A stretch of 42,125 bases of DNA from Aeromicrobium sp. (GTDB taxonomy: Bacteria; Actinomycetota; Actinomycetes; Propionibacteriales; Nocardioidaceae). Every line of letters begins with the position of its first letter. The stretch's first letter is position 1. The position numbers and the translations under genes were made by a program. Below, piece after piece: positions 1-6,646 of this stretch. The notes under the pieces were generated by a model that was given only the letters and a program-made list of their open reading frames with translations, was not told the DNA's origin and did no database searches. The DNA is taken from contig NZ_JACMOM010000228.1 in the NCBI RefSeq assembly GCF_014378035.1, positions 1 through 42,125 of the forward strand, in the 5' to 3' direction.

Positions 1-1085
1 CCGATGCAGCCCATACAGCCCGATTGGTGCAGCCTGGCACCGGCCCCGATCAAGTCGAGAGTCGCACCCATCCGGGTCATGTCCTGCAGAATCTGCCGGG
101 AGCTCGGGTTGACGTCGAAGGACACGCCCGCGTGCGTCTGGCGCCCCTTCACGATGGCGGCGACGATCGCGAAGTCCCGCAACCCCGGATTCGCCGATGA
201 CCCGATCACGACCTGCCCGACCAGTCGACCGGCGACCTCCCGCACGGGCACGACGCTTCCCGGCGAACTGGGCAGCGCGATGAGCGGCACGATGGTGGAG
301 AGGTCAATCTCCTCGTCGACGTCGTAGCCGGCATCCTCGTCGGCGAGCAACTCGGTGTAATCGTCCTCACGCTGCTCTGCACGCAGAAACGAGCGCACCT
401 GATCGTCTGCGGGGAACACCGTGGTTGTAGCCCCCAGTTCGGCGCCCATATTGGCGATCACATGCCGGTCCATCGCGGTGAGCGTCGCCAGTCCCGGTCC
501 GTAATATTCGACGATTCGATTGACCCCGCCCTTGACGCCATGTCGACGCAGCATCTCGAGGATGACGTCCTTCGCGCTCGTCCACGCAGGCAACTGGCCG
601 GTGAGCTTCACGCCCCAGATTTTGGGCATTTTGATGTAGAGCGGCTCGCCGGCGATCGCAAGTGCGACCTCGATACCCCCCACACCGATGGCCAGCATGC
701 CGAGCGAACCCACCGCAGGCGTATGGCTGTCCGAGCCGACCATCGTCTTGCCCGGGATGCCGAACCGCTGCATGTGCGTCGGGTGCGAAACACCATTTCC
801 GGCCTTGGAAAACCACAGGCCGAACCGTTGACACGCCGAACGGAGGAAGTCGTGGTCCTCTGCATTCTTGCTGTCGGACTGCAAGAGGTTGTGGTCGACA
901 TATTGCACGGACACTTCGGTGCGAGCGCGATCAAGCCCGAGCGCCTCCAACTCGAGCATGACGAGCGTTCCCGTCGCGTCCTGGGTGAGAGTCTGATCGA
1001 TGCGCAGACCGATTTCTGACCCAGGTGTCATCTCTCCGCTCAGCAGGTGAGAGGCGATGAGCTTCTGAGCTACGTTGTGTGCCAC
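1..1085 (-). CDS. Aconitate hydratase family protein (3' end outside window)
   Basis: Aconitase/homoaconitase superfamily, expected to isomerise citrate and isocitrate (or a related hydroxy-acid) in the cytoplasm. The frame is open from a GTG at 1085 to the window edge (361 codons). The start has AAGGAAA about 8 nt upstream. Visible family motifs are GKTMVGSDSHTPAVGSLGM (substrate/Fe-S pocket) and HQSGCMGCIG, whose CxxC matches two of the three Fe-S cysteines of aconitase. The expected first cysteine (IGSCTN in canonical enzymes) reads IGSSANPG here, 60 residues before the CxxC, close to the normal spacing. It looks like the shorter aconitase type (about 650 residues in the family), not the roughly 900-residue AcnA usual in actinobacteria. 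The true substrate is uncertain because the C-terminal swivel domain is not visible. Confidence 0.85.
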   Translation of the reverse strand, partial: MAHNVAQKLIASHLLSGEMTPGSEIGLRIDQTLTQDATGTLVMLELEALGLDRARTEVSVQYVDHNLLQSDSKNAEDHDFLRSACQRFGLWFSKAGNGVSHPTHMQRFGIPGKTMVGSDSHTPAVGSLGMLAIGVGGIEVALAIAGEPLYIKMPKIWGVKLTGQLPAWTSAKDVILEMLRRHGVKGGVNRIVEYYGPGLATLTAMDRHVIANMGAELGATTTVFPADDQVRSFLRAEQREDDYTELLADEDAGYDVDEEIDLSTIVPLIALPSSPGSVVPVREVAGRLVGQVVIGSSANPGLRDFAIVAAIVKGRQTHAGVSFDVNPSSRQILQDMTRMGATLDLIGAGARLHQSGCMGCI

Positions 1086-1501
1086 GGTGAGTTTCCTTGC
1101 TCGAATGTCGCCGGGAAGATTCGCGGGCCGCGGCCACCCGGCGAAGAGTCCCACAGCTCCCTCCAAACTAGCCCCTTCGGTCGCGATCGTGGCCTACGTG
1201 GAGGAAGGTGAATGACGCGCCGCTTCAGGCTTTCAGATGTCGGTCTGTTGAGGACAGATTGTCAGCGCCGACTCTGTCCCGGATCCGCCTACGGAGCGGG
1301 AGCATTCGTCTGTTGGCTGCGTGCACTCCGACTAGATCTCCCGTTGTTGGGCCCTAGTCGGGTGGCTCGGTGTCAACCTGAGCATGGGCAGTCCCTTCAT
1401 TGCCCATTCGTGGTCGCAGTTCGAGCGACTACTGGTTTGCCAGGCGGTCTACCCGATGGCTGTCTTCATGCCGAAAGCCACAGCCATGCTGGGCGGGGCG
1501 A
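1086..1501. other. Non-coding stretch with three successive inverted repeats
   Basis: No convincing gene lies between the aconitase-family start and the GNAT stop codon. The part next to 1085 should hold the promoter of the aconitase-family gene. Three perfect inverted repeats follow one another: CCGACTAG/CTAGTCGG (1328-1335, 1354-1361), ATGGGCA/TGCCCAT (1384-1390, 1401-1407) and GTCGC/GCGAC (1413-1417, 1425-1429). They lie downstream of the GNAT gene on its strand, so they may act as termination or 3' RNA structures. No T-run is present. Confidence 0.5.
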
Positions 1502-2041
1502 TCACTCCGGGTAAGGGTTCGGCGTGCGGGTCGGGTCCGCCGAGAGGGGCAGCACCATGGCGACCTCGTCCGCGTCCTTCTCGGCCTCACCGTCAGCAAC
1601 TCGCACGGGCCGACGCTCCGACGTCGGGCGGAAGCCGAAGCCGCCCGCGAAGCCGACCGCGGAGGCGTTGTCAGAGACCACCCAGAAGTAAAGCAGCCTG
1701 TGGTCATCCTCGGCCGCCTTCTGGCGTGCGACTGCAACAAGATCGCGCGCCACGTTTTGACCACGCACGCTCGGAGCGGTCCACAGCCCGAACACCTCAC
1801 CGGTCTGGGGATCCTCGTTGTGCAGTCCAAGACAGACCAGACCGACTGGCTCGTTCCCGTACTCAGCCACGATGCGGGTTGCGTGGCTCATCCGGTCGCG
1901 CCAGAAGTCGTCGTCATAGGACGCCTCGTCCTCGAAACGGGCGATGAACGCTTCCGGAGCATCGCGCAGCGCCGCCAACCGGACGTCGCGGTAGAGCTGC
2001 CATTCGTCCTCGACCAGGAGGCGGACCTTGATGTAAGTCAT
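1502..2041 (-). CDS. GNAT family N-acetyltransferase
   Basis: 179-residue single-domain acetyltransferase that should transfer an acetyl group from acetyl-CoA to an amine; the substrate cannot be told. The core pattern is present: N-terminal strand and helix (LVEDEWQLYRDVRLAALRD), a central strand ending in GEVFGLWTAPSVRGQNVAR, which is the acetyl-CoA pyrophosphate-binding Q/R-x-x-G-x-G/A region (here RGQNVA), and the C-terminal VVSDNASAVGFAGGFGFRP typical of GNATs. The ATG at 2041 (MTYIKVR) was preferred to one seven codons upstream because homologous domains begin there. It is monocistronic, flanked by non-coding or decayed sequence on both sides. Confidence 0.85.
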   Translation of the reverse strand: MTYIKVRLLVEDEWQLYRDVRLAALRDAPEAFIARFEDEASYDDDFWRDRMSHATRIVAEYGNEPVGLVCLGLHNEDPQTGEVFGLWTAPSVRGQNVARDLVAVARQKAAEDDHRLLYFWVVSDNASAVGFAGGFGFRPTSERRPVRVADGEAEKDADEVAMVLPLSADPTRTPNPYPE

Positions 2042-2139
2042 GGTCGAGGGTTGCACACCCACAGGAATTGGCCAGCACGATTGGCCTGGTGAAGTCGCCG
2101 CCCACCAGGCCCGTTGCTTCAGTACCGGTCACCCGATCT

Positions 2140-2340
2140 CTGCTGGACACTCACGCCCGCCAAGGCAAGCAGGCGGAGGGGAGATTCTACGAGTACGTCG
2201 CCCGGCAATGCGCGGTGCTTTGGCCGGGAGTTGTGTACCGATTTCATCAGTGGCGGCACCCTTCCCGAGACGCTGTTCGAGGACCGGCGTGACTGCTTTC
2301 GTTCATCCAGGCGCTCGAGACGGAGAAGTGGCTCAGCTAG
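2140..2340 (+). pseudogene. Possible frameshifted gene relic
   Basis: Protein-like stretches alternate between two frames of the plus strand: frame 1 gives GRFYEYVARQ (about 2179-2208), frame 2 gives FISGGTLPETLFEDRRDCF (about 2243-2299), and frame 1 again gives SFIQALETEKWLS before TAG at 2338. One inserted and one lost base would join them into one reading frame. The family is not recognised; a SnoaL-like or TetR C-terminal fragment are both possible. The rest of 2042-2562 shows no supportable gene. Confidence 0.25.
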
Positions 2341-2562
2341 GGGGTCATCACTCCGATGCGGACGCCAACATCGGCTTTATCTTCGGGATCGGGTTCCCCG
2401 CCTGGAGAGGCGGCGTGCGTCAGGTCGTCACAGGCTGTCCGGGCGGTCGAGAGGCATAGTTCGCGCGTCCACGGACGCTCAGCGCGAGCTACGGCCCTCG
2501 GTTCGAGCCGACGGGCCAGATCTCAGACGAAGCCAGACCGCGGTAGTCACCGCAGGCCTCGG

Positions 2563-3486
2563 CTATCTCGTGACCACGAACGTCCCGTGTGCCCCGCGCT
2601 CGGCATCGACCATGGGGTGCGAAATGAAGGGGTAGTGGCCTGGCTCGGTGAAGGTGAGCTCGACAAACCCACCCTGGCTGGGGCCTAGTGCGAGGCTCTG
2701 GCTCCCGCCGGCTGACTCGCGTCGCATGCATAGCCCCGTCCGCAGGTGCTGGCGACGCGTCGGGGCTGCCCGGGGACCGCCCCGACGGCCACGACGGCCA
2801 CGACGGCCACGACCGAGAACGTCATCCCCATCCGTCGGTGCCCCACCACGGAGCATCACCCGGCGACGTCGCGGCCCACCACGCCCAGGTCGAGTCGGGC
2901 GGTGTCGCCGGGGGAAAGGCGCCCGGTGTCGGTGCCGTCGTCGAGCACCAGGTCGTGTACGTCCTGGGTATCGGTGTTGCTCACCTCGATCACGAGCCGG
3001 TCTCCGGCCGGGACCTCGACTGAGTCCGGGTGGAAGCGCATGTCGTAGGCACGGACCTTCACCAGGGTGGTGTGGCCGGTGGCGACGGCACTGGCGGCAA
3101 CCGGCTCGTCGGTGAACGCCGCCAGGCTGGCCTGGTCGAGCCCGACCCCGACGCCCGCCGCCACCAGGGCGATCGCTAGCCCACCCAGGGCTTGCCTGCG
3201 CAGGGACCCTGCCTGGATCCCGTTCGGGGGTACGGCTTCGCGTTTGCCGCTGCGCACCGGCCCGTGAGGCGCGCAGGGCTAGCACGAGGAGCGGCAGGAA
3301 GGCGCCCAGCGAGCCGAGCACGACGACCGAGGACACCACGCGGACGGCGGCTGGCACCGGCATCAGGCAGAGCAGGAGGGCCAGGTTGGTGGCGGTTACC
3401 CGCAGTACGGCGGCCCGGTTCAGGACTTCGTTGGCGGTGCGGACCGGTGAGGGGCCGCCGCCGAGGGCGACTGTCGCTGGCCGCAC
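2563..3486 (-). pseudogene. Disrupted NirK-type multicopper oxidase with N-terminal membrane region
   Basis: Remnant of an actinobacterial copper nitrite reductase-like multicopper oxidase. From the 5' end (3486) one frame encodes membrane segments (VSSVVVLGSLGAFLPLLVLAL). A frameshift near 3260 moves to a second frame carrying another hydrophobic segment and a cupredoxin domain (MRFHPDSVEVPAGDRLVIEV, then DVHDLVLDDGTDTGRLSPGD). That frame meets TGA at 2853-2855 exactly where homologues have W of a WCSVxGHxxMGM type-1 copper site; reading past it gives CSVVGHRRMGM. The middle cupredoxin domains are missing. The C-terminus (LALGPSQGGFVELTFTEPG, then VDAERGAHGTFVVT) returns in the first frame and ends at TAG 2563. 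At least one frameshift, one nonsense change and a large internal deletion make function unlikely. A short 9-bp tandem repeat (GACGGCCAC) lies at about 2785-2813. Confidence 0.8.
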
Positions 3487-3618
3487 AACCTTCTCTCCCA
3501 GGGCCGTTCCGACTCACACTTCAAGCCTTCCAACCGTCGGCACGCATGCTGCTCATGGCCGTCAGTCTTCCCCTACCAGTCCCCCACGGGCCGACAAAAG
3601 TTAGCAGGGGGATAGCCC

Positions 3619-3655
3619 GAAAAAGAGAAGAAACCGTAGGCTGAGCTGCGGTTTC
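3619..3655 (-). terminator. Rho-independent terminator after tRNA 3' half
   Basis: Perfect 7-bp stem GAAACCG/CGGTTTC (3630-3636 and 3649-3655) with a 12-nt loop. Read on the minus strand it is followed by a TTCTCTTTTT tract. It starts only 7 nt after the 3' end of the tRNA-like fragment at 3662, so it looks like that tRNA's native terminator. Confidence 0.7.
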
Positions 3656-3661
3656 ATCGAG

Positions 3662-3703
3662 TGGAGCGTAGGGGACTCGAACCCCTAACCCCCTGCTTCC
3701 AAA
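3662..3703 (-). tRNA. tRNA 3' half (fragment, likely att-site remnant)
   Basis: On the minus strand this segment carries the anticodon stem 3' side (GCAGG), a 5-nt variable region, a perfect T arm (AGGGG-TTCGAGT-CCCCT) and the acceptor 3' strand ACGCTCC with discriminator A. No matching 5' acceptor (GGAGCGT) or D arm exists within the preceding 100 nt, so it cannot fold as a complete tRNA. tRNA 3' halves of this kind are typical products of integrase recombination at tRNA genes. The parent tRNA identity cannot be fixed. Confidence 0.6.
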
Positions 3704-4045
3704 CGGATCGGGATCTGAGACCAAAGCGGCGCTTACCCTGAGCAAATGACCGGCGCGGGAGGGAGCAGGCTGACACCGGTATGGACAACCCAGCAGAGGC
3801 CGAACAGCGGCCAGTCGCCATGATGATCGTCAAAGCCGGGAAACCCGGCAGGTATGCCCTGGCCCTGGGACCAACGACCATCCGCATCGCTGAATCACCG
3901 TCGTCGGTGATGGTCGGACAGGCGCGAAAACTCCCGAAACGGCAGATCAACGCCTTCGGCGAGCAGGAACCGATTATCGGGATCGTGCCAAGCAAGCGCG
4001 TTGAACGTGACCCATCTGGCACGTATCTGGCACGACCTGGAACCA
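3704..4045. other. Stretch without a supportable gene, possible excised-element remnant
   Basis: Lies between the tRNA 3' half and the terminator of tRNA-Ser. Open frames exist on both strands but none has a recognisable domain, a good ribosome site or consistent codon bias, and those on the minus strand run into the two tRNA sequences. A direct repeat (CTGGCACG) occurs at about 4014-4035. It may be what is left of an integrated element. Confidence 0.4.
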
Positions 4046-4088
4046 AAACAGCCCCTGACACTGCATCTTCGCAGTTCAGAGGCTGTTT
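4046..4088 (-). terminator. Terminator of tRNA-Ser(CGA)
   Basis: Long hairpin read on the minus strand: arms AAACAGCCTCTGAACTGC and GCAGTGTCAGGGGCTGTTT (one bulge, one G-T pair), 6-nt loop, then TTTT. It begins 9 nt after the tRNA-Ser 3' end. Confidence 0.8.
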
Positions 4089-4096
4089 GGCATTGG

Positions 4097-4183
4097 CGGT
4101 GGCGGTGGGATTTGAACCCACGGTAGGGATGAACCTACACATCATTTCGAGTGATGCACCTTCGGCCGCTCGGACACGCCACC
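4097..4183 (-). tRNA. tRNA-Ser (anticodon CGA)
   Basis: Complete 87-nt class II tRNA on the minus strand. Acceptor GGTGGCG pairs with CGCCACC, discriminator G. The anticodon arm is CATCA-CTCGAAA-TGATG with anticodon CGA (serine codon UCG). There is a long variable arm and a T arm GTGGG-TTCAAAT-CCCAC. CCA is not encoded. It lies downstream of the serine hydrolase gene and is followed by a clear terminator. Confidence 0.95.
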
Positions 4184-4277
4184 GCGGAAGACCTTACCGG
4201 ACCGCCGCGGGGCGCAAGAATGTGGGTTTGACCACGTATGGGCGGTCAAACGCAGATCTTCTCGTCCAGCGCGGGGG

Positions 4278-5084
4278 TCACGCGCCGATGTGGATGCGGA
4301 TCGCGGCGCCGATCGCGGCCATCTGGGCGAGGACGCGGTCGCGTGGGTCGTCAGGCGTTTCGTCGGGCCAGCTCGCGATGACCGCGTAGGCGACCTCGGC
4401 GGCCGGGCCGGACACGAAGCCGACATCGGCCCGCACGGTCGAGATTGTCCCGGTCTTGTTCACCAGGGTCACGCCCCGGTCGGGCTCGGCATGGGCCAGC
4501 GGGTCGAGGCCGAACGCGGCCGCCACCATCGACAGGTCGGCGTTGGCGGCGACCCATCGCAGCACACGTGCGCTGGCCTCGGCGGAGACGATGTCACGCT
4601 GGTGCAGACGCGCCATCAGGTCGGAGAGCTCGCTGGCGCATCCCGCCGACAGCGTCCACGGGTCGTCGGGTCCGCGCTCGTCACGCACCGGGCCGAGCAA
4701 CGCAGAGCGGGTGAAGCCGAGCGAGGTGGACGTCGCGGTCATCGCGTCGATGCCGATGCGCCGGATGAGGACGTTGGTGGCGAGGTTGTCGCTGAATCCA
4801 CCCACCAGCCAGCAGAGATCGTCGATGGTGAATGCATCGCGCCGCATGAGGGGCCAGAGGCCGGAGTCCGCGACGAGATCGGGGGCGGTGCGGGTCAGCT
4901 CTTCTTCGAGATCGAGCTCACCGTCCTCGGCCTGCCTGGCCGTCTCGATGAGAAGGAAGAGCTTGCCGATGCTTGCGGTGCGCAGCACGCGGTCCGGCTC
5001 GAGGGCCACCAGCACCTCCGCCGTCGCGGCATCGCGCAGGCAGATCGACCACTCGACGTCGGCCGACAACACGGGGAGGCGCAC
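4278..5084 (-). CDS. Class A beta-lactamase/PBP-like serine hydrolase
   Basis: 268-residue protein of the serine beta-lactamase/penicillin-binding fold. It carries the three active-site motifs: S-x-x-K as SIGK (residues 38-41), S-D-N in GGFSDN, and KTG in LVNKTGT. The ExxLN omega-loop carrying the deacylating Glu166 of true class A beta-lactamases is not apparent, so lactam hydrolysis is doubtful; a D-amino-acid peptidase, amidase or esterase is more likely. There is no signal peptide or membrane anchor, so it appears cytoplasmic, which is unusual for this fold. The GTG start (5084) lies 3 nt after the M20 peptidase stop, so the two form an operon, suggesting peptide breakdown inside the cell. 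Confidence 0.8.
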   Translation of the reverse strand: MRLPVLSADVEWSICLRDAATAEVLVALEPDRVLRTASIGKLFLLIETARQAEDGELDLEEELTRTAPDLVADSGLWPLMRRDAFTIDDLCWLVGGFSDNLATNVLIRRIGIDAMTATSTSLGFTRSALLGPVRDERGPDDPWTLSAGCASELSDLMARLHQRDIVSAEASARVLRWVAANADLSMVAAAFGLDPLAHAEPDRGVTLVNKTGTISTVRADVGFVSGPAAEVAYAVIASWPDETPDDPRDRVLAQMAAIGAAIRIHIGA

Positions 5085-5087
5085 GGC

Positions 5088-6431
5088 TCAGACCGTCTCG
5101 AGAAAATGGGCCAGGATCTGCAGACCGCCCTCGAGCGACGCCACCGGCACGCGCTCGTCGATGCCGTGGATGCCCGACCGGCGACGACCCTCGGGGTCGA
5201 CAGTCGCAGGGGCGAATCCGTAGCACGCGATGCCGAGAGAGCTGAACGCCTTGGCATCCGTGCCCCCACCCAGGCATCCCGGCACCACCACGGTCCGTGG
5301 GTCCGCGTGCCGGATCGACGCTGCCATCGCCTCGAACCACGCATTGTCGACGGGCGCCTGGACCGGAGGCTCCCGCACCGTGTGCTCGAACGCAACGTCA
5401 TCGCCGACCAGCGCTGGCAGAGCGGCACACAACTCCTCCTCGAAGCCCGGCGGGCAGCGGACGTCGATCTCGGCCTCGGCCAGTCCGGGAATGACGTTGA
5501 CCTTGTAGCCCGCGCGCACCACGGTGGGGGTCGTCGATGCCCGGATCGTGAACGCGGCGGCATCGGCAGCATCTCCCAGCTCGGCGATCGTGTGCAGCAC
5601 ACCGTCGTCGGTGGTCAGGTCGGCCTTGAGTCCCAGGGCGGCGGCGGTCTGCTCGAGCTGCGCCCTGACCAAGGCCGACATGTGCAGGGGCCACGCGTGG
5701 TGCCCGATGCGCTGCAGCGCGTCGATGAGCGCGAGCACGGCACCGCCTTCAACGGGACGCGAGCCGTGACCGGAGCTGCCCGTCGCGGTGAGCCGCAGGT
5801 GCATGGTGCCGCGCTCGCCGGCCGCGATGCGGGCGAGCCGCACGGGCTCGCCGGCCGCACTGATGTGTTCCTCCACCACGCCACCGGACTCACCGATGCC
5901 CACGGTGACGCCGGCGAACAGCTCGGGGCGCGCCCCGACGAGCCAGCGCGCGCCGAAGGCACCATCGGTCTCCTCGTCGGCGACGAAGGCGACAACGACA
6001 TCACGCCGTGGACCTTCACCAGTCGCCGCCCAGTCGAGCAGCACCGTCAGTGTCATCGCACACATGTCTTTCATGTCCGTCGCACCACGTCCGCGGACAC
6101 AGCCGTCGACGACGTCTCCACCGAACGGATCGAAGCTCCACTGCTCGGGCTCGGCCGGCACGACGTCGAGATGAGCGTGCACCAGCAGGCCCTCCAACGA
6201 AGGGTCGGCGCCGCTCACCCGCACGACCACGTTGGCCCGGTGGGGAGCATCCTCACGGGCGAGCAGCCGTGGTTGGTAGCCCGCATCGGCCAGCTGGCTG
6301 TATATCCACTGCGCCGCCGGTAGCTCTCCCTCAGCGTCGCCGGGCGCCCTGTTGGTGGTGTCGAAGCGCAGGAGGGTCTGCAGCACGGAGACGACGTTGG
6401 GGCGTTCCACCACGACGGGCTCCTCATTCAT
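5088..6431 (-). CDS. M20 family metallopeptidase
   Basis: 447-residue cytoplasmic zinc peptidase of the M20 (ArgE/DapE/carboxypeptidase G2) family, removing residues from small peptides or acyl-amino acids. Metal and catalytic motifs are in order: HAHLDVVPA (H and catalytic D), RGATDMKDM (bridging D), VADEETDG (catalytic and metal E) and the C-terminal GIHGIDER (H). The lid/dimerisation domain sits between (GSSGHGSRP). ATG 6431 (MNEEPVV) was chosen; an in-frame start 15 codons earlier adds unrelated sequence. It is first gene of an operon with the PBP-like hydrolase, divergent from the peptide ABC transporter operon, so a joint role in peptide use is likely. Confidence 0.9.
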   Translation of the reverse strand: MNEEPVVVERPNVVSVLQTLLRFDTTNRAPGDAEGELPAAQWIYSQLADAGYQPRLLAREDAPHRANVVVRVSGADPSLEGLLVHAHLDVVPAEPEQWSFDPFGGDVVDGCVRGRGATDMKDMCAMTLTVLLDWAATGEGPRRDVVVAFVADEETDGAFGARWLVGARPELFAGVTVGIGESGGVVEEHISAAGEPVRLARIAAGERGTMHLRLTATGSSGHGSRPVEGGAVLALIDALQRIGHHAWPLHMSALVRAQLEQTAAALGLKADLTTDDGVLHTIAELGDAADAAAFTIRASTTPTVVRAGYKVNVIPGLAEAEIDVRCPPGFEEELCAALPALVGDDVAFEHTVREPPVQAPVDNAWFEAMAASIRHADPRTVVVPGCLGGGTDAKAFSSLGIACYGFAPATVDPEGRRRSGIHGIDERVPVASLEGGLQILAHFLETV

Positions 6432-6509
6432 ACGGTCCGGATGAGCGCAGGTTTGCGGAACACATCTCGCAGACACTGTGCCTCACGTTCACCAGTCTCG
6501 TCCAGAGTC

Positions 6510-6526
6510 GGGGCCTGCGAGGCCCC
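6510..6526. repeat. Perfect hairpin in divergent promoter region
   Basis: GGGGCCT-GCG-AGGCCCC, a 7-bp perfect inverted repeat between the M20 peptidase and the transporter operon. Two GCACGTG elements flank the transporter promoter (6528-6534 and inside the palindrome TGCACGTGCA at 6618-6627). These are operator candidates; no regulator gene lies next to them. Confidence 0.35.
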
Positions 6527-6564
6527 TGCACGTGACGGTTGTGTTACGTATCTCTAGCAAATCA

Positions 6565-6593
6565 TTGACATCGGGCATGTGCTGCTGAACAGT
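6565..6593 (+). promoter_or_regulatory. Probable promoter of the peptide transporter operon
   Basis: Perfect -35 TTGACA (6565-6570), 17-nt spacer, then weak -10 AACAGT (6588-6593). The start codon at 6647 follows after a leader holding the palindrome TGCACGTGCA. Confidence 0.4.
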
Positions 6594-6646
6594 GCGCAGA
6601 GTGTCGGGGATACCCGGTGCACGTGCATCACCAAGATCGGGGACCC

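Noticed and set aside
1384-1460. Possible tRNA or Strep-tag-like peptide
   Set aside because: The TTCGAG loop does not fit a T arm and no acceptor pairs; the tag-like residues are a chance resemblance.
3781-4389. Plus-strand open frame across the tRNA-Ser region
   Set aside because: It reads through the antisense of tRNA-Ser and its terminator and into the serine hydrolase gene; no family or ribosome site.
4278-5084. Antibiotic resistance beta-lactamase
   Set aside because: No signal peptide and no ExxLN motif, and operon context is peptide hydrolysis.
4290-6323. Long open frame (677 codons) on the plus strand
   Set aside because: It is antisense to the M20 peptidase and serine hydrolase genes, whose catalytic motifs are intact; its composition (Arg, Gly, His rich) is typical of the mirror frame of GC-rich genes.
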